A stretch of 64,000 bases of DNA, taken from positions 1 through 64,000 of the forward strand of contig MBFK01000183.1 in the NCBI GenBank assembly GCA_001704765.1, written 5' to 3'. Each line of letters begins with the position of its first letter. Position 1 is the stretch's first letter. The position numbers and the translations under genes were made by a program. This document shows, in pieces, positions 52,849 to 61,908 of the stretch. The notes below the pieces were generated by a model. That model was not told the DNA's origin and did no database searches. It was given only the letters and a program-made list of their open reading frames with translations. This stretch comes from Sinorhizobium shofinae (GTDB lineage Bacteria; Pseudomonadota; Alphaproteobacteria; Rhizobiales; Rhizobiaceae).

Positions 52849-53843
52849 TTGGTGCTCCTGCCTTGCAGGCGAATTCTGGGATCGAGGACGGCGAGCGCGA
52901 GATCGGAAATCAGTACGCCGATGACGGTGAGGAACGCCAGGAACATCAGGAACGACCCGGCGAGATACATGTCCTGGCTCTGCAGTGCCTTGATCAGCAT
53001 CGGCCCGGTGGTCTCGAGCGAAAGCACGATCGCCGTGATTTCTGCCCCCGAGATGATCGCCGGCAGGATCGAGCCGATGTCGGAGATGAAGAAGTTGAGT
53101 GCCATCCGCAGCGGATATTTGACGAGGGTCCGCGTCGGCGAGAGGCCCTTGGCCCTGGCGGTCACGACATATTGCTTCTGTAATTCGTCAAGCAGGTTGG
53201 CTCTCAGCCGCCGGATCATCCCGGCCGTGCCCGCGGCGCCAACGATGATGACCGGGATCCAGATGTGTTCGAGGATCGATTTCGCCTTGTCCCAGTTCAT
53301 CGGTTCGGAAAGGTATTTCTGGTCCATCAGATGGCCGATCGACGTGCCGAACCAGATATTGGCGAAATACATGAGGATCAGCGCCAGCATGAAGTTCGGG
53401 ATGGCGATGCCGATGAGGCCGACCAGCGAAAGGCCGTAATCACCCCAGCTGTACTGGTGCGTCGCCGCATAGATGCCGATCGGGAAGGCAATGATCCAGG
53501 TGAAGATGATCGTGAAGAACGATACCAGAATCGTCAGCCACAACCGGTCTCCGACAACCTCGCTGACCGGCAACTCATATTCGAAGGAATAGCCGAAGTC
53601 GCCCTGCAGCATGTCGCCGACCCAATAGATGTATCGCAGCAGCGGGGGCTGATCGAAGCCATATTGCTGCCGCAGCGACTCGATCTGCTCCATGTCGACG
53701 CCTTCGCCCTGCGCCCTGAGCTCGGCGATGTAGCTTTCGAAATAGTCGCCGGGCGGCAGCTCGATGATGGTGAAGACGAGAGCGGAGATGATGAGCAGCG
53801 TCGGCACCATGACCGCGATGCGCCAAAGAATGTACCTAAGCAT
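52845..53843 (-). CDS. ABC transporter permease, YejB/OppB type
   Basis: A 332-aa permease starting at the ATG at 53843 (MLRYILWRIAVMVPTLLIIS), the standard OppB/YejB N-terminus; the longer frame upstream is Arg/Ser-rich artefact over the binding-protein gene. The EAA-like motif is QKQYVVTARAKGLSPTRTLVKYPLR. It pairs with the YejE-type permease to form the channel. The binding-protein gene ends 1 bp before its start. Confidence 0.94.
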   Translation of the reverse strand: MLRYILWRIAVMVPTLLIISALVFTIIELPPGDYFESYIAELRAQGEGVDMEQIESLRQQYGFDQPPLLRYIYWVGDMLQGDFGYSFEYELPVSEVVGDRLWLTILVSFFTIIFTWIIAFPIGIYAATHQYSWGDYGLSLVGLIGIAIPNFMLALILMYFANIWFGTSIGHLMDQKYLSEPMNWDKAKSILEHIWIPVIIVGAAGTAGMIRRLRANLLDELQKQYVVTARAKGLSPTRTLVKYPLRMALNFFISDIGSILPAIISGAEITAIVLSLETTGPMLIKALQSQDMYLAGSFLMFLAFLTVIGVLISDLALAVLDPRIRLQGRSTK

Positions 53844-53844
53844 C

Positions 53845-55746
53845 TCAGCTATCCTGTTCCAGCCAGAACGTATCCGGCTTGTAGGCGCCGAAGTAACTCG
53901 TCGGATCGAAGCCGTATAGCGCCTGTTCCGGCATGTTGCGCAGCTTCGTCGTGACGAGGATCGGCTGAAGCGAACCGTTGACGAGGCCGATCGAGAAGAC
54001 CTGATCCGTATAGATGGACAGCATCTGCCGCCAGATATCCGCCCGCTCGGCATCGTCGGCCGAATGCCGCCAGCGCTTGAGCAAGTCGAGAAGCTCGACG
54101 ACCGGTTCTAGGTCGGGTGCCTCGCCCATTTCGCCGTGCGAAATATAGTTCAGGCCCCAGACCGGCCATTGCAACTGATCATCGGCGGTCGGCGCAAGTT
54201 GGCCCGGGTTCATATCCGCCGTCGGCACGCCATTGTCGATACCGAACCACATGGACATGGTGATCTCGCCGCCGACTGCCCGGCTGCGGAAGGTGTCGCG
54301 CTGCGAGGTACGAATGAAGAGCGAAATGCCGACCTTCTGCCAGTAGTCGGTGATGAGCTGCAGCACATCCGTGTCGAGCGTGCTTTCGCCGGGCGTTTCG
54401 ACGACGATCTGAGCCCTGCGGCCATCCGGAAGGATGCGGATGCCGTCGCTGTCGCGCTTTGCAAGGCCAGCCTGATCGAGCAGAGCATTCGCCTGGTCCG
54501 GATCGTGGCCAATCCAGGCACTCGCGAACTCGGGACGGAACAGCGGACTGTCCGGCAGGATCGTGTCGGCGCTCTCCTTCGTCAGCCCGTAGAAGACCGC
54601 CATGTTGATCTCGCGCCTGTCTATCGCCAGCGACAAGGCCCGGCGGACCCGCACGTCTCTCAACAGGGGCCGCCAGACCGGATCGGCGCAATTGAGGTTG
54701 GGAAGCAGCGCCAGGCGGGAGCCGGAGGTCTTCTTCCACAATTTGACCTTCACGGGATAACGCTTTTCGGCATCCTTCAGGTAAGTATAGTCGACGAAGT
54801 CGATGCCCGCCGCCTGCAGGTCGCTTTCGCCTGTGCCCGTCTTTGCCGGAATGAGCGCCGACGAACTGACGCTCAGCACGAATTTGTCGATATAAGGCAA
54901 TTGCAGGCCGTTTTCGTCGACGCGGTGGAAAAACGGATTGCGCTGGAAGACGAACTGTTCGGCCGGCAGCGGCGTGGTGTTGCGCCACGGATCGAGGGTG
55001 GGCAGGTCCGGGTTTTCCGGCCTATAGGAGCGCGCCATGCGCTGGTGGAGCTGGTGCCATTTCTTGACCCTCTCCTCCTTCATAAGCGCCTTCAGCTTGT
55101 CCTCTTCCTGGTATTTCTTGTGGAACTGCTTGAGATAAGCGGAGGGCATGGCGAGAACCAGCGGCTGCGGCGCCGCCAGCTTCTGCAGGAAGTCCGGATT
55201 GGGCATCGACCACGAGTAGCGCAGCGTGCGCTCGTCGAGGATCTCGAACTTTGCCGCCTCGCCGTCCATGACCACGGCCGTCGGCAGGCCCGCAGGCGAC
55301 AGGTCCTCGTTGAGCAGCACGTCCTCCCAGCAGTAGCGGAAGTCCTCGGCCGTCAGCGGCGTGCCGTCCGACCACTTGTGCCCCTCGCGCAGATGGAAGG
55401 TGAAGATCCGGTCCTCGACCGTCTCATAGCGTTCCAGAACGTCCGGGTGGAGGTTGAGCGCCTCGTCATAGCCGACCAGCCGGGCATAGCCGTAGATCGT
55501 CATCAGGCGAATGTCCTTCGCGCTACCGATCAGGCTGCGGATCGTCCCGCCATGCCGACCGGGCTGTCGTCCCATCGCCGCGACGTTGATCACCCGCGGC
55601 GTTTTCGGCAGACGTTCATTGAGCGACGGAAGCTTGCCTTCTGCGACAAGCGGCGCCAGCGCGTCGACCCCGCCCGCGGCGGCGAGCAAGGCCTTCGGCA
55701 AAGCAGTTGAAGCGAGGATGGCAAGCGCTGTTCTTCGGGTAATCAC
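53845..55746 (-). CDS. ABC transporter substrate-binding protein (family 5)
   Basis: A 633-aa periplasmic binding protein of the oligopeptide family. The start is a GTG at 55746, supported by GGGAG 8 nt upstream and a GTGA overlap with the ATPase stop. The signal peptide comprises TRRTALAILASTALPKALLAAA. Family features include HLREGHKWSDGTPLTAEDFRY and VRVRRALSLAIDRREIN. At over 600 residues it is of the long, YejA-like type. The ligand (peptide or oligosaccharide) is unknown. Confidence 0.94.
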   Translation of the reverse strand: MITRRTALAILASTALPKALLAAAGGVDALAPLVAEGKLPSLNERLPKTPRVINVAAMGRQPGRHGGTIRSLIGSAKDIRLMTIYGYARLVGYDEALNLHPDVLERYETVEDRIFTFHLREGHKWSDGTPLTAEDFRYCWEDVLLNEDLSPAGLPTAVVMDGEAAKFEILDERTLRYSWSMPNPDFLQKLAAPQPLVLAMPSAYLKQFHKKYQEEDKLKALMKEERVKKWHQLHQRMARSYRPENPDLPTLDPWRNTTPLPAEQFVFQRNPFFHRVDENGLQLPYIDKFVLSVSSSALIPAKTGTGESDLQAAGIDFVDYTYLKDAEKRYPVKVKLWKKTSGSRLALLPNLNCADPVWRPLLRDVRVRRALSLAIDRREINMAVFYGLTKESADTILPDSPLFRPEFASAWIGHDPDQANALLDQAGLAKRDSDGIRILPDGRRAQIVVETPGESTLDTDVLQLITDYWQKVGISLFIRTSQRDTFRSRAVGGEITMSMWFGIDNGVPTADMNPGQLAPTADDQLQWPVWGLNYISHGEMGEAPDLEPVVELLDLLKRWRHSADDAERADIWRQMLSIYTDQVFSIGLVNGSLQPILVTTKLRNMPEQALYGFDPTSYFGAYKPDTFWLEQDS

Positions 55747-57635
55747 GGGCGTAACTCCCTTGAATCCACCGATTTCCTGGCTAGCACATAATGACCGCCG
55801 CCAAGATCGGCCGGAAAGAGAGCGTTCTCCTCGCCGCCGTCCGAGAATTGCGCTCCCCATTGACGCTGGTCCGAGCCCCCGCTCGCCTGGAGCGAGTCGA
55901 AGTCTAGTTTCCGATCCAGATCGGGATAGGGCACAGCTGCCAGCAGCGATTTCGTATAGGGATGAACCGGATTGCGCATCAGCACCTCGCGCGGTGCGAG
56001 CTCGACGATCCGCCCCGCACACATGACAGCGATCCGGTCGGCCATGTAGTCAACCACCGCGAGGTTGTGGGAGATGAACAGCATCGTGAGGCCGAGTTCC
56101 TTCTGCAAATCCTTGAGAAGGTTGAGGATCTGGGCCTGGACGGATACATCGAGAGCCGAAACGGGCTCGTCGCAGATCAGGAGCTGCGGAACGAGCGCGA
56201 GCGCCCGGGCTATGCCGATGCGCTGCCTCTGACCGCCGGAGAAGCTGTGCGGATAGCGATTGATGAAACGCTGGTCGAGGCCGACCGCCTGAAGCAGGGA
56301 ACGGACGGTTTCGACCCGCAATTTAGGGTTGCCCCGCCCGTGGATCTCGAGCGGTTCGCTGAGAATGTTCTTCACCGTCATACGCGGCGAAAGCGACGAG
56401 ACCGGATCCTGGAAGACCATCTGGATCTTGGCGCGGAGCGCCTTGAGTTCGGCGCCATCGAGCTTCAAGACGTCGACAGCGCCCTCCCCGTCGTCGAAGG
56501 TGACCGAACCCTGATCCGGCGTCACCGCGCGCATCAGTATCTTGCTGACAGTCGTCTTGCCACAGCCGCTCTCGCCGACCAGCCCCAGGCATTCGCCGCG
56601 GCGGATGTCGAAGCTGACATGGTCGACGGCGCGATGACGCGACGTGCTGCCGCTGCCGAACCAACCCGACGAACGCGTCGAGAACGTCTTGCACAAATTG
56701 CGAACCGAGACGAGGACGTCCGGTCCGGAGGCTTTTCTGACTTCCTGGCTTCCGAGAAGCGTCCCTGCCTTGACCGGCACTTCGCGAAGGGCCTTCAGCC
56801 TTTCGCCCGGCTTCATGTCGAAATGCGGTACGGCCGCCATCAGCCCCTTGAGATAGGGATGCTGCGGATTGCGGAAGATCGCGTCGACCGGCCCCGCCTC
56901 GACGATTTCGCCGTGATAGATGACGACGACCTCGTCGGCCATGTTGGCGACGACGCCAAGGTCATGCGTGATCAGCAGCATGGCCATGTTGAGCTTGGAC
57001 TGGAGTTCGCGCAGCAGCTGCAGAATTTGCGCCTGCACCGTCACGTCGAGCGCTGTCGTCGGCTCATCGGCGATCAGCAGTGCCGGACGACACATCAGCG
57101 CCATGGCGATCATCGCCCGTTGCCGCATTCCGCCGGAAAGCTCGAAGGGGTACATGTCATATGCCCGCTTCGGATTGGCGAAGCCGACATAGCCCAGCAT
57201 CTCCTCGGTTCGCGCCCGTAGCGCGGCCTTGTCCGCGTCCGTATGGATCTTCAACACTTCGGAAATCTGGTTGCCGATCCTGTGGAGCGGCGACAGCGAG
57301 GTCATCGGCTCCTGGAAGATTTTGCTGATTCGCGCGCCGCGGATCTCCTGGATCTCGCGCCCGTCGGTTTCGAGTGAAAGCAGATCGACCGGCTTTGCCT
57401 CCGCCGCCGGGTCGTTGAACAGGACCCGGCCACTCACCCTCGCGACGCTGGGCAGAATGCCCATGACAGCCTGGCTGATGGCCGACTTGCCCGAACCGGA
57501 CTCGCCGACAAGTGCCGTCACCTTCCCCGGCAAAATCCTGAAATTGGCTCCCCGGACGGCCTCTACTTCGCCGCCAAGCACGGAGAATGTGATCCGCAGA
57601 CCCTCAACCCTTAGTAGGTCCGCTCCTGACGTCAT
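55743..57635 (-). CDS. Fused double ABC ATPase, DppD-DppF type
   Basis: A 630-aa protein with two complete nucleotide-binding domains. First half: GESGSGKSAIS, LSGGMRQRAMIAMAL, LLIADEPTTALD. Second half: GESGCGKTTVSK, FSGGQRQRIGIARAL, LLICDEPVSALD. All Walker and signature residues are intact. It powers the importer formed by the following genes, in the order ATPase, binding protein, YejB, YejE, the reverse of the usual yejABEF order for the ATPase. ATG at 57635. Confidence 0.95.
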   Translation of the reverse strand: MTSGADLLRVEGLRITFSVLGGEVEAVRGANFRILPGKVTALVGESGSGKSAISQAVMGILPSVARVSGRVLFNDPAAEAKPVDLLSLETDGREIQEIRGARISKIFQEPMTSLSPLHRIGNQISEVLKIHTDADKAALRARTEEMLGYVGFANPKRAYDMYPFELSGGMRQRAMIAMALMCRPALLIADEPTTALDVTVQAQILQLLRELQSKLNMAMLLITHDLGVVANMADEVVVIYHGEIVEAGPVDAIFRNPQHPYLKGLMAAVPHFDMKPGERLKALREVPVKAGTLLGSQEVRKASGPDVLVSVRNLCKTFSTRSSGWFGSGSTSRHRAVDHVSFDIRRGECLGLVGESGCGKTTVSKILMRAVTPDQGSVTFDDGEGAVDVLKLDGAELKALRAKIQMVFQDPVSSLSPRMTVKNILSEPLEIHGRGNPKLRVETVRSLLQAVGLDQRFINRYPHSFSGGQRQRIGIARALALVPQLLICDEPVSALDVSVQAQILNLLKDLQKELGLTMLFISHNLAVVDYMADRIAVMCAGRIVELAPREVLMRNPVHPYTKSLLAAVPYPDLDRKLDFDSLQASGGSDQRQWGAQFSDGGEENALFPADLGGGHYVLARKSVDSRELRP

Positions 57636-57844
57636 TGCAACACACCACCCTCGTTACCCTCCTGCATGATCTCCTGCCTTCCGGCCGGGGTATTATGCAG
57701 CAATTTCAAGTGTCACAGCGACCTTGACGAGCCCCGCGGCGCTGTAGCGTCCGCCACCGTTGGAAACAGTAGCTTAGCTTCCGCAGGCTGTCCAGCAGGC
57801 CACCGGGCGGGTGCGAGGAGGGGTTCAGAAGTGGTGTCCGGACC

Positions 57845-58816
57845 TCACGGGAAGGGGCAAACGCCGTCCGTCAGGACATCGGCACAGCGCGGTGAACGGC
57901 GGAAGTCGTCGTAATAAAGCGTCCAGTCGGTCGTGTCGGCCGCGCGATAGGGGCCGAACTTGAAATACTGATTCTCTCCCAGCCCCTTGTCTGCATGGCC
58001 GATATGGCCCTTGACCGTTATGATCGGCTTACCGTTGGCAAACAGCTCTATGTGCCCCGACCCGTCCGGCCCGGGCTTGGTGAAGATTGCGAAATCGATC
58101 CAGCCGGAATTCGGCTCGGGGAGTGGATTGCCGTGATTGGTGACCGTTACCGCCTTCGTGCAGGAATTGAAAAGGCTGCTGTCCTGCGTCGTCCAGTTTG
58201 GATCCGTGGCAACCAGGATGCGCACCTGGTTGACGTCGGGCCGGACCCAGGCCGGCACCTCACCCGGCCCGCAGCGGGCCGGCGTGCCCTCCGGCACCGT
58301 AGAAACCGGCGGCTGATAATTGGTCTCGACCGTGGCGAAGAGCTTTCCGAGGTCCATGCGCAGCGCCAGAAAGGGGCTGAAGTCCCCATCGGCGCCGGGA
58401 TCGATCTCGCGCTTCCATTGCGCGATCAGATAGCGATGGTCACCGCTCGGAATGGGGTCTTCGAACTTGACCGCGAAGCCGTACCAGACGCCCTTGTCAT
58501 AAGGCACGCGCAGGGCCGTCTTTTCCCATATTTCCGCCCGCTCGCTGCAGCCGTCGTTCAATGTCGGGCAATTCGGCACCACGCTGAGCTTCAGCCCGCC
58601 ATTGCCCGTCCGTTTGACCGCGCTCTGAAACTCGACGATGCCGGCGCTCTGCTCGAAATTCTCGCGGTAATAGAGACCGCCCTCGGGAGCAAAGTCCTTA
58701 CCTTCGAAACCGTCGACCAGTTTCTGCTCAAGAGGCGGTTGTTGCTGCTGCAGTGCTTGAGCATTTGCGATGCTCGGTACGAGAAGGGTGGCGGCCAGCA
58801 AAGTTACGCGGAACAT
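57845..58816 (-). CDS. Exported polysaccharide-lyase-like protein (heparin lyase I family)
   Basis: A 323-aa secreted protein. It has a signal peptide (TLLAATLLVPSIANAQA) and a jelly-roll type lyase domain with segments KRTGNGGLKLSVV, YGFAVKFEDPIPSGDHRYLIAQWKRE and YYDDFRRS. This matches the Polysacc_lyase (heparin lyase I-like) family. It probably cleaves an acidic polysaccharide in the periplasm or outside. It lies directly downstream of the cyclase (7-bp gap) and upstream of the importer genes, so it may provide fragments for uptake. Confidence 0.85.
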   Translation of the reverse strand: MFRVTLLAATLLVPSIANAQALQQQQPPLEQKLVDGFEGKDFAPEGGLYYRENFEQSAGIVEFQSAVKRTGNGGLKLSVVPNCPTLNDGCSERAEIWEKTALRVPYDKGVWYGFAVKFEDPIPSGDHRYLIAQWKREIDPGADGDFSPFLALRMDLGKLFATVETNYQPPVSTVPEGTPARCGPGEVPAWVRPDVNQVRILVATDPNWTTQDSSLFNSCTKAVTVTNHGNPLPEPNSGWIDFAIFTKPGPDGSGHIELFANGKPIITVKGHIGHADKGLGENQYFKFGPYRAADTTDWTLYYDDFRRSPRCADVLTDGVCPFP

Positions 58817-58823
58817 TTATCCC

Positions 58824-60173
58824 TCATTGCAGCATCTTATCGATCAGACCGCGAGGCCCCGGCGGTCCGATCTTGTTGCGATAGAGCAGCATGACATGCT
58901 CTGCTTCGGAAAGTCCATCCGCTGTCGCGTCGTCGGCGCGTTCCTGCGCAATGGCGGCAAGGGCAGCGTCCTTGGGATAGAGCACCGTGAACTTCTGGCG
59001 CACTCCGCGCAATCTCTCCTGCCCGAGCGTCAGCCAATCGCCGCCGCAATAGTTGACGAAGGCTTCGCTCGCGACGACGTTGTGGCCGTATTTCTTCGTC
59101 AGATTCTGCAGCCGCTGCACCTCGTTTACGGCCGAGCCGAAGACCGAAAAGGTCAGCCGATCCCGCAGTCCGACATTGCCGAACATGACGTTGCCGACGT
59201 GCAGGCCGACACCGTAACCGATCGCGTCGCGACCCTGTCTTTTCCGTTCTGTGTTGAGGGCGGTGACGCGGGCGCGCGCCGTGCCGACCGCGGCGAAGGC
59301 TTCGCGGCTCGCCAGTTCCGAAGGTTCCTTATGCCGGCCGCAGGGATAGACGGCGATGAATCCATCGCCGACGAAGCTCAGGATCTGCCCACCGTTACGG
59401 TTGAACGGCGTCGCGATCGCGTCGAAGAAACCGTTCAGCGTTTCAATATAGGCCTGGCGGCCCTCCCTCTCAGCAAGAACGGTCGAGTCGCGCATGTCCG
59501 CCATGACGAGGACCGCACGAACCGTCTCGCCATCACCCCGGCGGACCTGGCCGCTCATGACCCGTCGCCCGGCATTGGCGCCGAGATAAGTGGTCAACAT
59601 GTTGTCGGCGAGTTTGCCGAGCGCGGCGACCTTGGCCGCAATCGCCAGGTGGTTCTGCAGTCTCAGCAAGGCGGCAATGACGTCGTCGCTGAAGCCGCCA
59701 TGACGATCCGTCGTCCAGGAGCCGACCATGCCATGCTCGGAGACGGCGCCGAGCGGCTGCATGAAGGCGATATAGTCGGTCGCGCCCTGTTCCTTGAGCT
59801 CATCAAAGATCGGGAACTCCGAAGGCAGGGCCGGGTCGATGCGCCGCCGCACATGGTCGAGGTTGTTGCTGAGCAGATAGTAGTAGGGGCTCCGGAGGAA
59901 CCGATCGGGATTGAGCGCCAGTTCCTCGTGGCGAAGACCGCTCACCTCCACGCCCCGGCCGCGCCACCAGGTGAAGCCGAGCGCATCGTAAAGCGGATGG
60001 AGCATCGAAAAGGACAGGTGCACACGCATGAGAGGCAGGCCGGCCGCCGCCAGCCGTTCGCAAAAGCCACGTACGATCGTCTCGAGTGATTCGTCGCTGA
60101 GCGACGTTCGCATCAGCCAGTCCGCGACCTTGTCCAGGAGGATTTCGGAAACATTGTCGTTGATCGCACTCAT
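58824..60173 (-). CDS. Class III nucleotide cyclase, soluble
   Basis: A 449-aa protein with an uncharacterised N-terminal domain (residues 1-200; FTWWRGRGVEVSGL is a recognisable segment of rhizobial cyclases) and a C-terminal class III cyclase domain. Metal ligands are in VMADMRDSTVLAE and SFVGDGFIAVYP, with VGLHVGNVMFGNVG and VNEVQRLQ following. The position that is aspartate in ATP-specific enzymes (LGDTVN) is serine here (FGSAVN), so nucleotide specificity may be altered or activity low. First gene of the leftward cyclase-lyase unit. Confidence 0.88.
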   Translation of the reverse strand: MSAINDNVSEILLDKVADWLMRTSLSDESLETIVRGFCERLAAAGLPLMRVHLSFSMLHPLYDALGFTWWRGRGVEVSGLRHEELALNPDRFLRSPYYYLLSNNLDHVRRRIDPALPSEFPIFDELKEQGATDYIAFMQPLGAVSEHGMVGSWTTDRHGGFSDDVIAALLRLQNHLAIAAKVAALGKLADNMLTTYLGANAGRRVMSGQVRRGDGETVRAVLVMADMRDSTVLAEREGRQAYIETLNGFFDAIATPFNRNGGQILSFVGDGFIAVYPCGRHKEPSELASREAFAAVGTARARVTALNTERKRQGRDAIGYGVGLHVGNVMFGNVGLRDRLTFSVFGSAVNEVQRLQNLTKKYGHNVVASEAFVNYCGGDWLTLGQERLRGVRQKFTVLYPKDAALAAIAQERADDATADGLSEAEHVMLLYRNKIGPPGPRGLIDKMLQ

Positions 60174-60570
60174 TCCATGTCCTCATTTGTCGCGATGGCG
60201 AATGCCACCAGCACTCCCATGGAACTGGCGACCGAGATCGCTTGCCCTGGCAGCATTGGCTGTGGCACCCGTCAGTAAAGAAAGGCTCCGGCCGCATCTG
60301 GCGGCGGCGGCGCGCAGCGATTGGATCGCCACGATTGCATCATGCAGATATTCACCGCCGAGCCCGATTTCCAGAGACGTTCGCAATTTTTAATCGTGGG
60401 TGAATGCTACACGGAAGGGGCCATGCGATTACACCCTCTAATTGTCGGGGTTATCGACGGACGCCTGGCCCGCGCTTGACTTGGCGCCGCTTTCTCGCCA
60501 ACAAAACGGGACCAACTCGCGCGGCCGCCCGTCGCAAAACGGCTTGTTCGCCAACAAATTGGAAACGACC
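60174..60570. other. Divergent region, cyclase / nucleotide-sugar dehydrogenase
   Basis: 397 bp. A 67-codon frame on the minus strand (60183-60386, TTG start, ...LGGEYLHDAIVAIQSLRAAA) lies 9 bp before the cyclase and could be a small gene, but it has no clear ribosome-binding site. Otherwise promoters are expected; no repeat stands out. Confidence 0.45.
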
Positions 60571-61908
60571 TTGACCTCCTCACATCACGACAGGCTCCTC
60601 GCATCGATCTCCGCGCGCACGGCCAAGATCGGCGTCATCGGCTTGGGCTATGTCGGCCTGCCTCTTGCGATCGCGGTTGCGCGCTCAGGTTTTCCGGTCA
60701 CCGGCTTCGACATCGATCCGGCGAAGATCGTCGCGCTCGACGACGGCCGTTCCTATATCGAGGCCGTCTCGGACGATGCGCTCAGCCGGGAGGCCGCGGC
60801 CGGGCGTTTTCGCTCGACGACGGACTTCGCCGAGCTCGGCCATTGCGACGTGATCGTCATCTGCGTGCCGACGCCGCTCACCAGACATCGCGACCCCGAT
60901 CTTTCCTTCGTGGAAAAGACCTCCCGCTCGATCGCCGCCTGCCTGCGGCCGGGCCAGCTCGTTGTCCTCGAGTCGACCACCTATCCCGGCACGACTGACG
61001 GCATCGTCCGCTCGATTCTGGAGGAGACGGGCCTGAAATCGGGTGAGGACTTCTTCGTGGGTTTCTCGCCGGAGCGGGAGGACCCCGGCAACCGGAGTTT
61101 TGTAACGGCGAGCATTCCGAAGGTCGTGGCCGGCGACGGACCGCGCGCGGCAGCGCTGATGGAGCGGTTCTATGCCGCCGTGGTCGAGACCGTCGTGCCG
61201 GTCTCCTCGAACGCGACGGCCGAGGCGGTGAAGCTCACGGAGAATATCTTCCGGGCGGTCAATATCGCCCTCGTCAACGAACTCAAGGTCGTCTACGAGG
61301 CGATGGGCATCGATATCTGGGAAGTCATAGAGGCAGCAAAGACGAAGCCGTTCGGCTACATGCCGTTCTATCCCGGTCCCGGGCTGGGCGGACATTGCAT
61401 TCCCATCGATCCCTTCTACCTGACATGGAAGTCGCGCGAATACGAACTGCCGACGCGCTTCATCGAACTCGCGGGGGAGATCAACTCGGCCATGCCACGC
61501 CACGTGGTGACACGGCTTGCCGAGGCGCTCGACCGCAGACAAGGCAAGGCGCTCAGCCGCTCGAGTGTGCTGATCATCGGCCTCGCCTACAAGAAGAACG
61601 TGCCGGACATTCGCGAAAGCCCCTCGCTCCGGCTGATCGAACTCATCGAGGAACGCGGCGGCAAGGCCGCCTTCTACGATCCGCATGTCGAGGAAATTCC
61701 TTCGACCCGGGAGCACATTGGGCTCAAGGGCCGCCGGTCGATCGCCTTTGACGAAAAGACCGTGCGCAGTTTCGACGCCGTGCTCGTCGCGACGGACCAT
61801 GACGCCGTCGATTACGCCGCACTTCACGATTGGGCGCCGTTGATCGTCGATACGCGCAACGTCTTTGCGCGTCGTGGCTTGGCAACCGATCACATCGTCA
61901 AGGCTTGA
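60571..61908 (+). CDS. Nucleotide-sugar dehydrogenase (WbpA/TviB/UDP-glucose DH type)
   Basis: A 445-aa enzyme if started at the TTG at 60571; the open frame begins at a TTG at 60442 and has no ATG before the domain, so the start is uncertain. The NAD-binding motif is IGVIGLGYVGLPLAIAVA, with the catalytic cysteine in GPGLGGHCIPIDPFYL and the substrate-binding VKLTENIFRAVNIALVNEL. It oxidises a UDP-sugar (UDP-GlcNAc, UDP-ManNAc or UDP-glucose) to the uronate for polysaccharide synthesis. The GHCIPIDP form favours WbpA-like substrates. Confidence 0.9.
   Translation: MTSSHHDRLLASISARTAKIGVIGLGYVGLPLAIAVARSGFPVTGFDIDPAKIVALDDGRSYIEAVSDDALSREAAAGRFRSTTDFAELGHCDVIVICVPTPLTRHRDPDLSFVEKTSRSIAACLRPGQLVVLESTTYPGTTDGIVRSILEETGLKSGEDFFVGFSPEREDPGNRSFVTASIPKVVAGDGPRAAALMERFYAAVVETVVPVSSNATAEAVKLTENIFRAVNIALVNELKVVYEAMGIDIWEVIEAAKTKPFGYMPFYPGPGLGGHCIPIDPFYLTWKSREYELPTRFIELAGEINSAMPRHVVTRLAEALDRRQGKALSRSSVLIIGLAYKKNVPDIRESPSLRLIELIEERGGKAAFYDPHVEEIPSTREHIGLKGRRSIAFDEKTVRSFDAVLVATDHDAVDYAALHDWAPLIVDTRNVFARRGLATDHIVKA

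Noticed and set aside
54136..55710. 524-codon open frame opposite the binding-protein gene
   Set aside because: Antisense shadow; the minus strand encodes a complete family-5 binding protein.
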